Source: Cereibacter sphaeroides (GTDB lineage Bacteria > Pseudomonadota > Alphaproteobacteria > Rhodobacterales > Rhodobacteraceae). From it: a DNA stretch of 64,000 bases. Under the pieces are notes generated by a model. That model was not told the DNA's origin. It was given only the letters and a program-made list of their open reading frames with translations, and made no database searches. Positions 9,201-17,889 of the stretch are shown piece after piece. Each line of letters begins with the position of its first letter. Positions within the stretch are counted from its first letter, which is position 1. The translations under genes and the position numbers were made by a program. The stretch covers positions 1,116,001 through 1,180,000 of the forward strand of contig QFQS01000001.1 in NCBI GenBank assembly GCA_003243455.1. Direction: 5' to 3'.

Positions 9201-9405
9201 TCGCATCCTCGATGACCGTCGTGACCGAGCTTTCCACGATTTCGGCAGAAGCGCCGGTATAGGTGGCGTTGACGCTGACGGTCGTGGGTGCAATCTGGGG
9301 ATATTGCTCGATCGGCAGGCTGACCAGCGACATGCCGCCAACCAGCATCGTGACCAGCGCGATGACCCAGGCGAAAACCGGGCGATGAATGAAGAAACGC
9401 GCCAT
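6292..9405 (-). CDS. RND multidrug efflux permease (HAE1/AcrB type)
   Basis: A 1037-residue inner-membrane proton-drug antiporter of the hydrophobe/amphiphile efflux-1 family. It starts with MARFFIHRPVFAWVIALVTML, the usual first helix, and has two large periplasmic loops and twelve predicted membrane segments. The proton-relay aspartate pair is visible in GLLVDDAIVVVENVERVMEE in TM4, and the conserved GxFLPxEDQG motif starts the second loop (GSFLPQEDQG). It should form a trimer that takes substrates from the periplasm and membrane and passes them to a TolC-like outer-membrane channel. No outer-membrane factor gene is adjacent, so it must borrow one. It lies 5 bases after the adaptor gene and is surely cotranscribed. 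Confidence 0.96.
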   Translation of the reverse strand: MARFFIHRPVFAWVIALVTMLVGGMSLVSLPIEQYPQIAPTTVSVNATYTGASAEIVESSVTTVIEDAMTGIEGLVYMTSSSSPGSASITLTFDDSIDADIAQVQVQNKLQLVSSQLPDVVQQQGVQVSRSTSSILLVGALASADGSFSTLELGDLTSQLIEDPVKRTPGVGSVETFSSGYAMRIWLDPVRMVQYQVTPADVTAAVAQQNTNVTVGSLGSQPAPDGQRLTLSLSAQSQFSTVEEFERILLRVDEDGSTVFLGDVAKIEIGQETYGFASRYNGHPAAGFAVNLATGANAVDTAAAVRATIDRIAPSLPQGVDVIYPYDTSPFVEKSINQVYKTLGEAVVLVFLVILVFLQSWRATIIPVIAIPVVLLGTFGVLAFAGFTINTLTMFAMVLAIGLLVDDAIVVVENVERVMEETGKGPVEATEQSMDEISSALVGIVLVLSAVFLPMAFMTGSTGIIYRQFSITIITAMVLSLGVALILTPAMCASLLKPRKHGESGFAAGRWFNRNLDRVTNGYGWSVTRLVKRPFRMLLVLVAIGWGAFALYEKLPGSFLPQEDQGVLLVIVKTPDGSTTVQTQALVEQVEQYLLENEKDTVDSVFSVLGFSFGGSGQNNAMVFVKLKDYEERVGFGAADLVDRANGFFYVTNRAGQVYFLQPPPIQGMGVSSGFTMYLVDQAGRGQTELSAAADALVAKAQQDGRVVNLRGNEAAFQTTLRLDIDQQKATAFGLSISDINSMMAVIFSGREVNDFALGTELRPVIVQGEAEARAQPEDIYDWHARNAKGEMVSFGAFSRQVWDQEPQALARYGGTRAMELSGAADLGVSSGAAMDAMEQMVAELPGGYGSAWTGLSYQERLSGNQAPMLFALSALVVFLALAALYESWTVPLAVMMTVPVGILGALAAALLFGQSNDVYFKVGLLTTIGLAARNAILIVEFAQAKVKEGMGVVEAAIEASKLRLRPILMTTFAFMLGVLPLAIASGAGAAAQQSIGIGVLGGMAASAVVGIFLVPVFYVAVLKGVDLLTRRRARAA

Positions 9406-9410
9406 TGCTG

Positions 9411-10631
9411 CTACTCGGACTTCTGCTCAGTCGCGGGCGCCTCTGGCGCCGCGGCGGGATCGGCAGGCGCCGCACCATCAACCGGCGCTGCCGCCGGAAC
9501 TTTCCGCACGACGCCGCTCGCATCGTATTCCACCGGAACCGTGACCACATCCATTCCGGCCATCAGCCCCATCAGGCCATCGACGATAAGCTGATCGCCC
9601 TCTTTCACGCCGTCGATGACGATCCAGTTGTTCTGATAGGTTCCATCCTCGGTCAGTTGCCGCTGAACCGGCTTTCCGTCTTCGATGAACCAGGCGGTCA
9701 GCCGCCCGGTCTTGTCGCGCGTCGCCGCCGACTGCGAAACCAGTATTGCGTGCGTAATGCCCAGTTCGATGGTGCCACGCACGAACATACCCGGCAGCAG
9801 GCGACTGTCGGGGTTCTGAAAGCGGAACCGGTTGTCCACCGCCCCGGTCGAGGTCGAAACGTTGAAGCCCGGCGCATAAAGGCTGCCCGAAACTTCATAG
9901 GTCCGGCCGTTTTCCAGCGTCAGTGTGGCCTGTATCGTGTCATTGGTTTTCAGCCGACCAGCCTCGATATCGTCCAGCACCCGCAGGATGCGCGACGAAG
10001 GCTGGAAAATATCCACCTCGATGGGGTCCAGCCGGGTTACGGTGGCCATTGCATCGGTCTGGCTTGCCGCGACAAGGTCGCCCACGGAAACGCTGGAAAT
10101 GCTCGCCATGCCGTCGATGGGGCTGGTGATTGTGGTCCAGTCCAGCTCGGCCCGCGCGATATCCAGCGCCGCTTCGGCAGACTTGATTGCCGCCTCGGCC
10201 TGTTCCTGCGCGGCAAGGGCGTTTTCCACGGCGGCCTGGGTCGTGCCCGACCCGACCAGACGCTGCGCACGTTCGAAAGCCGAGCGCGCCTGCGAGGCGA
10301 CCGCCCGTGCGGACGCCACGTTGGCCTCGGCACTGGTGACATTCGCCTGATAGGTCGTAGCGTCGATGCGGAACATCGGATCGCCAACCTTCAGCTGCGT
10401 TCCGGGGCGATAAAGAACTTCGGTCACCAGCCCGCTTACGCGCGGACGGATCGCCGCCTGTTCGGCTGCAACCGCCCGCCCCGGCAAGGTGACGATGCGC
10501 GGCACATCCTGTTCGTGCAGTTCGATGACGCCCACCTGTTTCGGCGGCATCTGCTGCTGCGCGGCGGCGGCAGAGGCGATCAGCAAGGCTCCGGCAACGA
10601 AAGGCAGAACAGCGGAATTACGGAACAGCAT
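9411..10631 (-). CDS. RND efflux periplasmic adaptor (membrane fusion protein)
   Basis: A 406-residue AcrA/MexA-type adaptor that links the RND permease to an outer-membrane channel. A signal peptide covers about residues 1-24 (ending ASAAAAQQQ). The split lipoyl domain begins with the RVSGLVTEVLYRPGTQLKVGDPMFRID pattern (seen as VSGLVTEVLYRPGTQLKVGD), interrupted by a coiled-coil hairpin rich in alanine and glutamate at about residues 95-165, then a beta-barrel and membrane-proximal domain. The C-terminal tail is unusually rich in alanine and proline. There is no lipobox cysteine, unlike E. coli AcrA. First gene of the two-gene efflux operon, divergent from a TetR-type regulator. Confidence 0.94.
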   Translation of the reverse strand: MLFRNSAVLPFVAGALLIASAAAAQQQMPPKQVGVIELHEQDVPRIVTLPGRAVAAEQAAIRPRVSGLVTEVLYRPGTQLKVGDPMFRIDATTYQANVTSAEANVASARAVASQARSAFERAQRLVGSGTTQAAVENALAAQEQAEAAIKSAEAALDIARAELDWTTITSPIDGMASISSVSVGDLVAASQTDAMATVTRLDPIEVDIFQPSSRILRVLDDIEAGRLKTNDTIQATLTLENGRTYEVSGSLYAPGFNVSTSTGAVDNRFRFQNPDSRLLPGMFVRGTIELGITHAILVSQSAATRDKTGRLTAWFIEDGKPVQRQLTEDGTYQNNWIVIDGVKEGDQLIVDGLMGLMAGMDVVTVPVEYDASGVVRKVPAAAPVDGAAPADPAAAPEAPATEQKSE

Positions 10632-10702
10632 GGAACCCTCGGCGAAGCGCTGCGAATGACGACAGAATATGATGCTTGATTTGCGGGGAGCAAGTCGATA
10701 AT

Positions 10703-10717
10703 TTGCACTCTATGCAA
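10703..10717. promoter_or_regulatory. Candidate operator for the efflux operon
   Basis: The 117-base divergent region between the adaptor and tetR-like genes contains the inverted repeat TTGCA-N5-TGCAA at 10703-10717, next to further TTGC/GCAA half-sites (TTGCGGGGAGCAA around 10681-10693 and TTGCTTGGTGCGCAA around 10720-10735). TetR-type repressors of RND pumps usually bind such inverted repeats in exactly this position. The repeat arms are short, so this is a moderate prediction. Confidence 0.4.
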
Positions 10718-10748
10718 TGTTTGCTTGGTGCGCAACTGCAGAGATTGA

Positions 10749-11348
10749 ATGGAACACCCCCACGCAACCCTTCGTGACAGGCGTCGGACGGAAACGGCAT
10801 TCCATATCCAGTTTGTAACGCTCGACCTGATCCGCAAGCATGGCCTGGCGAATGTTTCCTCGGAAATGATCGCGGCCGAGGCTGGCATCAGCAAACGCAC
10901 CTTCTTTAACTACTATACGAACAAAGAGGCCGCTGCCGTCGGTCCCGCCTCGGGTTTTGAAGAAACGGCGCTTGCGGCCTTTGCCGCAGCCAAAGGCCGC
11001 CTGACCGACGATATCGCGGACCTGCTGCGCGACCTGCTGCAGTCACGCCCCGCGCAAAAGGAAACGATCCGCGCGATTGACGAGGTGCTGATCCACAGCC
11101 CTTCGCTGCTGCCAGCCTTCCGTGCCTCGATGAACATCATAACCGACCAGATGACCGCCCTTCTGACCGCCCGCCTGGGACCGGCCCAGGAAAAGACCGC
11201 AGCCGCCACGGCGGAACTTGTCGGTATCGTGCTGATCCAGGCCCTTCAGCTCTGGGCGCATGACGACGGCATGAAACTAGAGGATGCGATGCGCTTCCTG
11301 ACCGGCCAACTGGAGGCCATCGGCGGCCTGCTGGCCCCCAAGGCGTGA
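10749..11348 (+). CDS. TetR/AcrR-family transcriptional repressor
   Basis: The 199-residue protein has the N-terminal TetR helix-turn-helix, seen as VSSEMIAAEAGISKRTFFNYYTNKEAA at about residues 36-62 (core: IAAEAGISKRTFFNYYTNKE), followed by an all-helical ligand-binding and dimerisation domain. The FFNYY variant of the recognition helix is common in AcrR-like efflux regulators. It is transcribed divergently from the RND operon with 117 bases between starts, the standard arrangement for a repressor that senses pump substrates and also controls itself. No strong Shine-Dalgarno sequence precedes the ATG. Confidence 0.9.
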   Translation: MEHPHATLRDRRRTETAFHIQFVTLDLIRKHGLANVSSEMIAAEAGISKRTFFNYYTNKEAAAVGPASGFEETALAAFAAAKGRLTDDIADLLRDLLQSRPAQKETIRAIDEVLIHSPSLLPAFRASMNIITDQMTALLTARLGPAQEKTAAATAELVGIVLIQALQLWAHDDGMKLEDAMRFLTGQLEAIGGLLAPKA

Positions 11349-11360
11349 TAAGCCCGTTCG

Positions 11361-13322
11361 TCAGACGCGCGAAGCTCGCCGCAGCAGGAACAGGAAATAC
11401 GCCCCGCCAAGAATGGCCGCGACCGATCCTGCGGGCAGTTGCGTAGGATAAAGCGCCATGCGCCCGATCCAGTCCGACAGGATCATCAGTGCCGCCCCCA
11501 GCGCAGGCGCGGCAATCAGCTGATCCTGTGTGCGTCGCGCGCCCAGCAGCACCGCAAGGTGCGGCCCGATAAGACCGACAAAGGCGACCGGTCCGACAAA
11601 GGCCGTCACCACCGCCGCCAGCGCAGCGGCAAGCACCATCAGCAGGGGCCGCGCCCGCGTGACCGGCAGGCCCCGCCCCATGGCCACAGCATCGCCCGCG
11701 CTCAGCAGCATCAGCGGGCGTGACACCGCCAGCGCCCCCGCAATCCCCGCCGCCACCAGCAACGCCAGCCAGATCGCGCGCGCCCCGTCGACGCGATAGG
11801 TCGATCCGCTCATCCAGCCAAGGATGGCGAAAGTCTCGGGCGTGCCCGCCGCCATCGACAGCCGCACCAGCGCATCCAGCGCCGCCCCCAGCGCGATCCC
11901 GATCAGCGCCATCGCGCCCGGCGCATGGCCATGCCTGCGCCCGAACCACAACAGCAGCGCCAGCACCCCTGCACCGCCAAGAAAGGCGACCGGCACCCGA
12001 GCCGTGTGGATCGACCCGCCCGTGATCAGCGCAACCGCGACCAGCGCCGCTACTGCGCCCGCCGACATGCCCAGAAGATCCGGGCTGGCCAGAGGGTTGC
12101 GGATCAGCCGTTGCAGGATCGCCCCCGACAGCGCCATCCCCGCCCCGGCGGCGGCGGCGGCCAAAACGCGCGGCCAGCGCAACGACCACAGCAGCGGATC
12201 GGGCGCAAGGCTCCACCCGGTATCGCCGCGCCCCAGCGCCAGCGCGGCAAAGGCCAGCACGGCAAATCCGGCGATGAGCAGGGTTATCCGCGTGGCACTG
12301 ATGCGCGCGGGCCCAGTGGGCAGAGAAAAAGAGGCATGATCGTCCGCGCCCAGTCGCCCCCGCAAAAGCCAGATCATCACCGGCGCCCCGACCAGCGCAG
12401 CGGTGGCCCCGGTCGGCACGATGTTCGGCACCAGATGCGACAGGCCAAGCGCCAGCGCATCCGCCCCGGTCAGGCACATCGCGCCCAGAACGGCAGAGAC
12501 AACAAGCTCCGCACCCGGTCGCCGCGCACCGGCCAGCCGCGCGAGGTTGGGCGAGACCAGTCCGACAAACCCGATGATCCCCGCCGCAGTCACGCTGACC
12601 GCCGCCAGATGCAGCGAGGCAACCGTCGCCGCCAGCGCAACCGGCCAAAGCGTCATGCCGCGCCCGCCCGCCCCCGCAACGCCCAGCCGCAACAGCCCCA
12701 GTGCGCGGGTCAGAACCACCGCCACCAGCACCCCCGGCAGCAGGCGCGGCAGCAGCCAAAAGGTGCGGTCCCAGCCCGTCTGGGTCAGATCGCCCGCGCC
12801 CCACAGGAACAGATGCTCGGTGTAGGGGTTAGCCAGCAGCATCACGGTTGCGGCCATCGAGCCGAACAGCAGGTTCACCGCCATCCCGGCCAGCGGCGCC
12901 TGCAACCCCGCCATCCCCCGAACGCCCGTGATGGCCAGCACCAGGCCCGCCGCTACCGCAGCACCGCCAAGCGCGATCCAGTCCGATCCCGGCGCGGCAG
13001 GATCGACAATCGCCACCAACACCAAGGCGAGCCATGCCCCGGCAGAGACGCCCATGGTCATCGGCGACACCAGCGCGTTCTGCGTCAACTGCTGCATCAG
13101 GCTGCCCGCAAGTCCCAGCGCGGCCCCGATCAGGACCGCCATGACAAGCCGGGGCGCCTCGCCAAAGACGAAGCGCACCTCGGGGAATCCTTGCGGCTCG
13201 CCCCCGGATGCCAGCGCGACGATGCGCGAAAATCCCGGCGCGCCACCCGCCCAAAGGTGCAAACCGATCAACACCAGCGCCAACGGCACCAGCAGGGCGG
13301 CGCGACGCGTGGCCATGCTCAC
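11361..13322 (-). CDS. fhuB: Iron(III)-siderophore ABC importer permease, fused two-domain FhuB
   Basis: The 653-residue protein is a tandem fusion of two FecCD/BtuC-type permease halves (about residues 1-320 and 335-653), each with about ten membrane segments. Both halves carry family motifs such as LGLAGSLMQQLTQNALVSPMTMGVSAGA in the first (core: GLAGSLMQQLTQNALVSP) and GAILQRLIRNPLASPDLLGMSAGA in the second (core: LQRLIRNPLASPDLLG). The fused form is typical of hydroxamate siderophore importers (FhuB), which need no separate partner permease. Its ATG overlaps the stop of the binding-protein gene by 4 bases. Last gene of the leftward siderophore operon, convergent with the tetR-like gene. 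Confidence 0.93.
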   Translation of the reverse strand: MSMATRRAALLVPLALVLIGLHLWAGGAPGFSRIVALASGGEPQGFPEVRFVFGEAPRLVMAVLIGAALGLAGSLMQQLTQNALVSPMTMGVSAGAWLALVLVAIVDPAAPGSDWIALGGAAVAAGLVLAITGVRGMAGLQAPLAGMAVNLLFGSMAATVMLLANPYTEHLFLWGAGDLTQTGWDRTFWLLPRLLPGVLVAVVLTRALGLLRLGVAGAGGRGMTLWPVALAATVASLHLAAVSVTAAGIIGFVGLVSPNLARLAGARRPGAELVVSAVLGAMCLTGADALALGLSHLVPNIVPTGATAALVGAPVMIWLLRGRLGADDHASFSLPTGPARISATRITLLIAGFAVLAFAALALGRGDTGWSLAPDPLLWSLRWPRVLAAAAAGAGMALSGAILQRLIRNPLASPDLLGMSAGAVAALVAVALITGGSIHTARVPVAFLGGAGVLALLLWFGRRHGHAPGAMALIGIALGAALDALVRLSMAAGTPETFAILGWMSGSTYRVDGARAIWLALLVAAGIAGALAVSRPLMLLSAGDAVAMGRGLPVTRARPLLMVLAAALAAVVTAFVGPVAFVGLIGPHLAVLLGARRTQDQLIAAPALGAALMILSDWIGRMALYPTQLPAGSVAAILGGAYFLFLLRRASRV

Positions 13323-14230
13323 GGCGCGACGGCCTCGGGCGGAATGGTCATCAGCGCCTCTTCAAAGGCTTTCGCCATGCGGCCCTGTGACATTGCACCG
13401 CCATAGCTCCAGACGGGGCGCACCTCGGCGATCCGACCCGCTTGCACGAACGGCAGGAAAGACCAGACCGGCGTTTTGCGCAGCGCAGCACCGGTCATGT
13501 CCGGCCCGATGGTCAGAACGATCCCGTTCTCCGCCGCCGCAAGGTCATCGACGCGCAGCAGCGTGATGCCCCAGCGGTTGACTGGCTGAGGAAGCTCGTT
13601 CTGGAACCCCAGCCGCGCCAGCACATATTCGGGCACCGAATTGGCGCCGTTGACGTAGACCGAAGTCGCATCGTTCAGCCGGATCGCTGTGACCTTCGGA
13701 TGATTGCTCCTGAAATGGTCGGCCAGCCGCGCCGCGATGGCGTCGATCTCCCGATCCTGCGCGGCAAGCATCGCCTCCGCCTCGGCGCGCTTGCCGGTCA
13801 GCGCGCCGAGGTTCAGGAAAATATCCCGCGCCGCCTGCACGTTGTCATGCTTTGCGTCAAAGGCGTCAAAGATCACGACCGGTGCAATCCGCTCCAGCGC
13901 CGGGATCAGCGCAGGATCAAGGTCGGCGCTCACGATGGCATCGGGGGCCAGCGCCGCCAGCGCCTCCAGGTTCGGTTCGGCCCGCAGGCCAAGATCCACC
14001 GCGCCCTCCGGCAAGGTCGGCTCGACCACCCAGTCGGCATAGGATCGCGGCTCGGCCACGCCGACGGGTGTCACGCCCAAGTCCAGCAGCGCCTCGGTGA
14101 TCGACCAGTCCAGCGTGGCAATCCGCGCGGGCGGGGCGTCAAAGGTCTGCGGTCCGCGCCGGTCGGTCACGCTGACTGGATCGGCAAAGGCAGGCAGGGC
14201 CATCAGGGCAAGGGCGATCAGCGCGCGCAT
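13319..14230 (-). CDS. fhuD: Iron-siderophore periplasmic binding protein (FhuD-like)
   Basis: A 303-residue class III periplasmic binding protein with a signal peptide (about residues 1-17, ending LPAFADP). The two lobes joined by a long helix are suggested by ARIATLDWSITEALLDLGVTPVGVAEPR early on (core: WSITEALLDLGVTPVGVAEP) and the central helix-rich region GALTGKRAEAEAMLAAQDRE. It hands a ferric siderophore to FhuB. The FhuD assignment over FecB or BtuF rests on the fused FhuB next door. Ten bases separate it from fhuC upstream, and it overlaps fhuB by 4 bases. Confidence 0.9.
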   Translation of the reverse strand: MRALIALALMALPAFADPVSVTDRRGPQTFDAPPARIATLDWSITEALLDLGVTPVGVAEPRSYADWVVEPTLPEGAVDLGLRAEPNLEALAALAPDAIVSADLDPALIPALERIAPVVIFDAFDAKHDNVQAARDIFLNLGALTGKRAEAEAMLAAQDREIDAIAARLADHFRSNHPKVTAIRLNDATSVYVNGANSVPEYVLARLGFQNELPQPVNRWGITLLRVDDLAAAENGIVLTIGPDMTGAALRKTPVWSFLPFVQAGRIAEVRPVWSYGGAMSQGRMAKAFEEALMTIPPEAVAP

Positions 14231-14239
14231 AAAGTTTCC

Positions 14240-15007
14240 TCAGGCAACCACAGCCAAGGCAGGCCGACCGGGCGGACCCGGAACGACCTCCATCGGCACG
14301 GCGTAAAGACGGGTGAGGACCTCGGGGCTAAGCAGCGCGGCTGGAGGGCCGTCGAAGGCAAGCCGCCCCTCGCGCAGGGCGAGGATGCGGTCGGAAAAAC
14401 GGGTGGCAAGGTTGACGTCGTGCAGCACGAGGATCACTCGCCGCCCCGCAGTATCGGCAAGGCGACGCAGCAGCGCCATAACCTCATAGGCGTGGCCGGG
14501 GTCCAGCGCCGAGGTCGGCTCATCCAGCAGCAGAAGCGGCGCCTGCTGGGCCAGCAACATCGCGACAAAGCCGCGCTGACGTTCGCCACCCGACATTTCC
14601 TCGACGAGACGGTCGGCGCGATCCAGCCCGCCCGTCTCGGCCAGCGCGGCCTCGACCGCGGCGTGATCCTCGTCACGCCAGCGCCCCAGCGCACCGCGCC
14701 AGGGGTAACGGCCCAGCCGCACCAATTCGCGCAAGGTCAGACCGGGAACCGGCGGCAATCGCTGCGGCAGGAAGGCCACCTTCTGCGCCAACTCGCGCTG
14801 CGGCAAGTCCGACAGGAGATGACCATCCAGCAGAATGCGCCCCTCGCCCCCGGTATCGACGCGGGCCAGCAGCCCCATCAGCGTCGATTTACCCGAACCG
14901 TTATGGCCAAGGATCGTGGTCAGCCCTTCCGCGCCAAGCTTCAGCCCGTCCAGCGACAGGACCGCACGCTCGCCATGACGGCGCGTGAGCTGGCCGACCT
15001 CATACAT
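14240..15007 (-). CDS. fhuC: Iron-siderophore ABC importer ATPase (FhuC-like)
   Basis: The 255-residue ATPase has Walker A GHNGSGKST near residue 34, the Q-loop around FLPQRLPP, the ABC signature MSGGERQRGFVAMLLAQ, Walker B LLLLDEPTSALD and the switch histidine in VILVLHDVN. It energises uptake through the fused permease. I chose ATG 15007 (MYEVGQL) because it gives the usual length; the open frame upstream simply overlaps the preceding reductase gene. The start lies 8 bases inside the 3-prime end of that gene, which indicates translational coupling. Confidence 0.93.
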   Translation of the reverse strand: MYEVGQLTRRHGERAVLSLDGLKLGAEGLTTILGHNGSGKSTLMGLLARVDTGGEGRILLDGHLLSDLPQRELAQKVAFLPQRLPPVPGLTLRELVRLGRYPWRGALGRWRDEDHAAVEAALAETGGLDRADRLVEEMSGGERQRGFVAMLLAQQAPLLLLDEPTSALDPGHAYEVMALLRRLADTAGRRVILVLHDVNLATRFSDRILALREGRLAFDGPPAALLSPEVLTRLYAVPMEVVPGPPGRPALAVVA

Positions 15008-16046
15008 CGGTATCGGTCCAATAGGCGGCGACGGTGACCTCGCCCCTGCCCCAGCTACCGCGCTCGCGGTATTCGGCGCGCAGTCGGGTCGCCTCGGTAC
15101 GCTCGGTCGCGATCCACAGGTGGCGACCACCCGCCGCATCTGCGGCGGGCATGGCGATGTCGCGCAATGCCGCCTCCAGCGTCTCACCCTTCCCACGATG
15201 CAGCCAGCGCAGGCAAATACCGGGCGGGATCGCAATCTCCTGCTGATGCTCCAGCCCCGAGACCAGGATCATCGCCTCGCCTTTCGCATCCTGCGGCGCG
15301 GCCTCCAGAATACGCGCGATGGCGGGCAAGGCGGTCTCATCCCCGGCCAGCACCATGTGCCCGGCGCGCAGCATATCGCCGCCACCCGGCCCGACTATTC
15401 CGACGATGGCACCGGGCGCGACTTCCTCGGCCCAATGGCAGGTGCGCCCGCGACCGTGAAGGTAAATGTCCAGATCCATCCAGCCCGCCACCGGGTCGAT
15501 CGACCTGATGGTATAGACCGGATTGTGCAGCGCATCCTCGCCAGCAGGCCAGACCGTCCGCCCCTGATCCGAGACCGAAGGCCAGACCACGCCTCGCCCC
15601 TCGGGCGGCAGCAACAGGCGCAGGTGCAACCCGTTGACCGCAAAGGGACCAAGGTGCGCCGCAGTCAGCCTGATGCGCAAAAACCCTGCGCCGGGTCTGC
15701 TTTTCGCGACGACCTGCGCAATCCGGAAGTTCGGCGGATAAGCCCCACCGACCAGCGGGCGATCCCAGATCACCGAAAGCCCCGCATCGAAGGCCTCGAC
15801 AAGGCTTGAGACCGCCTCGCGCAGCACAAACAGATCGGCTTCCGACACGGCGATGATCCGCACTTCCATTCCGGCCTCGGCGGGCAGAAAGCTGATCGCC
15901 CCCGTCGCAACCGTCACAAGGATGCCGCCGCCCGGCAGCGATTCGGCCATGTCATGCGCGCCGTAAACAGCCCCTACATGCGCGGCCAGCGCCCCCGGCG
16001 CATCGGGCAGCCGCCCGTTCAGCGTAAGCTCGCCTGCCCGGATCAT
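15000..16046 (-). CDS. Siderophore-interacting reductase with N-terminal DUF2218 domain
   Basis: A 348-residue flavoprotein of the SIP/ViuB family, which releases iron by reducing ferric siderophores in the cytoplasm with NAD(P)H or ferredoxin. The first 95 residues look like a DUF2218 domain (for example VATGAISFLPAEAGMEVRI). The FAD-binding 9 domain begins near FRIAQVVAKSRPGAGFLRIRL (about residue 110, core FLRIRLTAAHLGPFA) and the C-terminal SIP domain contains VLAGDETALPAIARILE, the typical nucleotide-binding motif, and ends AAYWTDTDV. Its ATG overlaps the stop of the ABC exporter gene. It links the importer genes to intracellular iron release. Confidence 0.9.
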   Translation of the reverse strand: MIRAGELTLNGRLPDAPGALAAHVGAVYGAHDMAESLPGGGILVTVATGAISFLPAEAGMEVRIIAVSEADLFVLREAVSSLVEAFDAGLSVIWDRPLVGGAYPPNFRIAQVVAKSRPGAGFLRIRLTAAHLGPFAVNGLHLRLLLPPEGRGVVWPSVSDQGRTVWPAGEDALHNPVYTIRSIDPVAGWMDLDIYLHGRGRTCHWAEEVAPGAIVGIVGPGGGDMLRAGHMVLAGDETALPAIARILEAAPQDAKGEAMILVSGLEHQQEIAIPPGICLRWLHRGKGETLEAALRDIAMPAADAAGGRHLWIATERTEATRLRAEYRERGSWGRGEVTVAAYWTDTDV

Positions 16047-17746
16047 GCTGCGTTCAGCCGGGCATAGCGCCCGCCTTTCAGGCTAAGCTCGGCATGGGTG
16101 CCGCTTTCCACGATGCGCCCATCCTCCATCACCATGATCCGGTCGGCATGGCGGATGGTGGCCAGCCGGTGCGCGATGATCAGCGTCGTGCGCCCCACCG
16201 CCAGCCGGTCCAGCGCCGCCTGTATCTCGCGCTCGGTCTGGGTATCCAGCGCCGAGGTCGCCTCGTCCAGGATCAGGATCGGCGGGTTCTTAAGGAAGGC
16301 GCGCGCAATCGCCACCCGCTGTTTCTGCCCACCCGACAGCATTACGCCGCGCTCTCCGACCACGGTATCAAGACCGACGGGCAGTGCCGCGATGGTCGGC
16401 CCCAGTTGCGCCGCCTCTGCCGCCGCCACGATCTCGGCCTCGGTCGCGTCAAGGCGGCCATAGGCGATGTTCTCGCGCATGGTGCCGCCGAACAGGAAGA
16501 CATCCTGGCTGACGATCCCGATCTGACGACGAAGGCTGTCGAGCGTCAGATCGTCCAGCGGGATGCCGTCCACCGTGATGCGCCCCTTCGTCGGCTCATA
16601 GAACCGGGGCAGCAGCGCCAGCAGCGTGGTCTTGCCAGCGCCCGATGGCCCGACAAAGGCCACCGTCTCACCGGGGCTGATATCGAGGCTCACATCGCTC
16701 AGTACTGGACGCGCCGGATCATAGCCGAACCCCACGCCCTCGAATCGAACCGCTCCCGTCAGCGCTGGCGCAGGCCGCGCATTCGGCGCATCGGCCACGT
16801 CCGGTTCCGTCGCCAGCAGTTCCAGATAACGGCGGAACCCCGCAATGCCCTTGGGATAGGTCTCGATCACAGAGGCGATCTTTTCCAGCGGGCGGAAGAA
16901 CACGCCGATCAGCAGCAAGAACGCCACGAACCCGCCCGTCGTCAGCGTGCCTTTTAGCACGAAGGCCGCACCTGCGACCATCACCATCACCTGAATGGCG
17001 CGCATGCCCATGTAGTTCAGCGTCGAAGAGATCGACATGAACTTGTAGGCCGCCAGCTTGGTTTCGCGGTAGCGGGCGTTGTCACGGGCGAACAGCTTGC
17101 GCTCGTGTTCCTCGTTGGCAAAGGCCTGCACCACGCGGATGCCGCCCACGTTCTCTTCCAGGCGCACGTTGAAGTCGCCGACGCGCGAATAGATCGCCTG
17201 CCAGGTCGTCGTCATCCGCCCGCCAAAGAACATCACCAGCACCACCGTTGCCGGCACGATGGCTGCTGTGATGAAGGCCAGTGTCGGATGGATGTAGAGC
17301 ATCAGCGCGAAGGCCCCGGCAAAGGTCATGATCGCGATGAACATATCCTCCGGCCCATGGTGCGCGACCTCGCCGATCTCTTCCAGATCGCGGGTCACGC
17401 GGGCGACAAGGCGCCCCGTGCGCTCACGGTCGAAATAACCCCAGGACAACCGCTGCAAATGATCGAAGGCGCGGCGGCGCATCTCGGTCTCGATATTGAT
17501 GCCCAGCATGTGGCCCCAATAGATCACGATCGCCATCAGCCCCGCATTCACCAGATAGATCAGCGCCAGACCCCCGGCGGCCAGCAGCGTCAGCGGCAGG
17601 TTGCCCTGCGGCAGCAGCCAGTCGATGAACCCGCGCGCCGCCAGAGGAAAGGCCAGCTCCAGCAGGCCCGAGACGATGGCGCAACCGAAATCAAGCCAGA
17701 AAAGCCCCATCCAGGGGCGGTAATAACCGAAGAATTCACGCAGCAT
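16043..17746 (-). CDS. ABC exporter, fused membrane and ATPase domains
   Basis: The 567-residue half-transporter has six membrane segments (residues 1-310) and an ATPase domain with Walker A GPSGAGKTT, signature LSGGQKQRVAIARAFL, Walker B ILILDEATSALD and switch histidine AHRLATIRHAD. It is of the MsbA/lipid-peptide exporter type and should act as a homodimer. Its position between the receptor and the siderophore reductase suggests export of a siderophore or recycling of the empty carrier, but no siderophore biosynthesis gene is visible, so this is inference. I chose ATG 17746 (MLREFFGYYRP); the open frame to 18001 is not conserved-looking and runs over the receptor 3-prime end. Confidence 0.9.
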   Translation of the reverse strand: MLREFFGYYRPWMGLFWLDFGCAIVSGLLELAFPLAARGFIDWLLPQGNLPLTLLAAGGLALIYLVNAGLMAIVIYWGHMLGINIETEMRRRAFDHLQRLSWGYFDRERTGRLVARVTRDLEEIGEVAHHGPEDMFIAIMTFAGAFALMLYIHPTLAFITAAIVPATVVLVMFFGGRMTTTWQAIYSRVGDFNVRLEENVGGIRVVQAFANEEHERKLFARDNARYRETKLAAYKFMSISSTLNYMGMRAIQVMVMVAGAAFVLKGTLTTGGFVAFLLLIGVFFRPLEKIASVIETYPKGIAGFRRYLELLATEPDVADAPNARPAPALTGAVRFEGVGFGYDPARPVLSDVSLDISPGETVAFVGPSGAGKTTLLALLPRFYEPTKGRITVDGIPLDDLTLDSLRRQIGIVSQDVFLFGGTMRENIAYGRLDATEAEIVAAAEAAQLGPTIAALPVGLDTVVGERGVMLSGGQKQRVAIARAFLKNPPILILDEATSALDTQTEREIQAALDRLAVGRTTLIIAHRLATIRHADRIMVMEDGRIVESGTHAELSLKGGRYARLNAA

Positions 17747-17841
17747 GGCTTCGCTCGACTGGACTGGCTGGCGGTGGCGGAACGGCCCCGTCGCAGCTGG
17801 ACCAAGGGATGATCGGGCAGGAACGGGACGCAACCGACCCT

Positions 17842-17883
17842 GCCTTGGGCCATGGGCGAGGTCAACCCGTCCATGGCCAAGGC
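17842..17883 (-). terminator. Hairpin between receptor and exporter genes
   Basis: The arms GCCTTGG-G-CCATGG (17842-17855) and CCATGG-CCAAGGC (17871-17883) pair over 13 bp with one bulge. It starts 7 bases before the receptor stop codon side of the gap and lies in the 143-base space before the exporter. No uridine tract follows, so it is more likely a processing or attenuation structure that keeps receptor mRNA more abundant than the downstream transporter mRNA. Confidence 0.4.
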
Positions 17884-17889
17884 AACTCA

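Noticed and set aside
11137..12804. 555-residue glycine/alanine-rich frame on the minus strand
   Set aside because: Out-of-frame shadow of fhuB and overlap with the tetR-like gene; composition reflects GC bias only.
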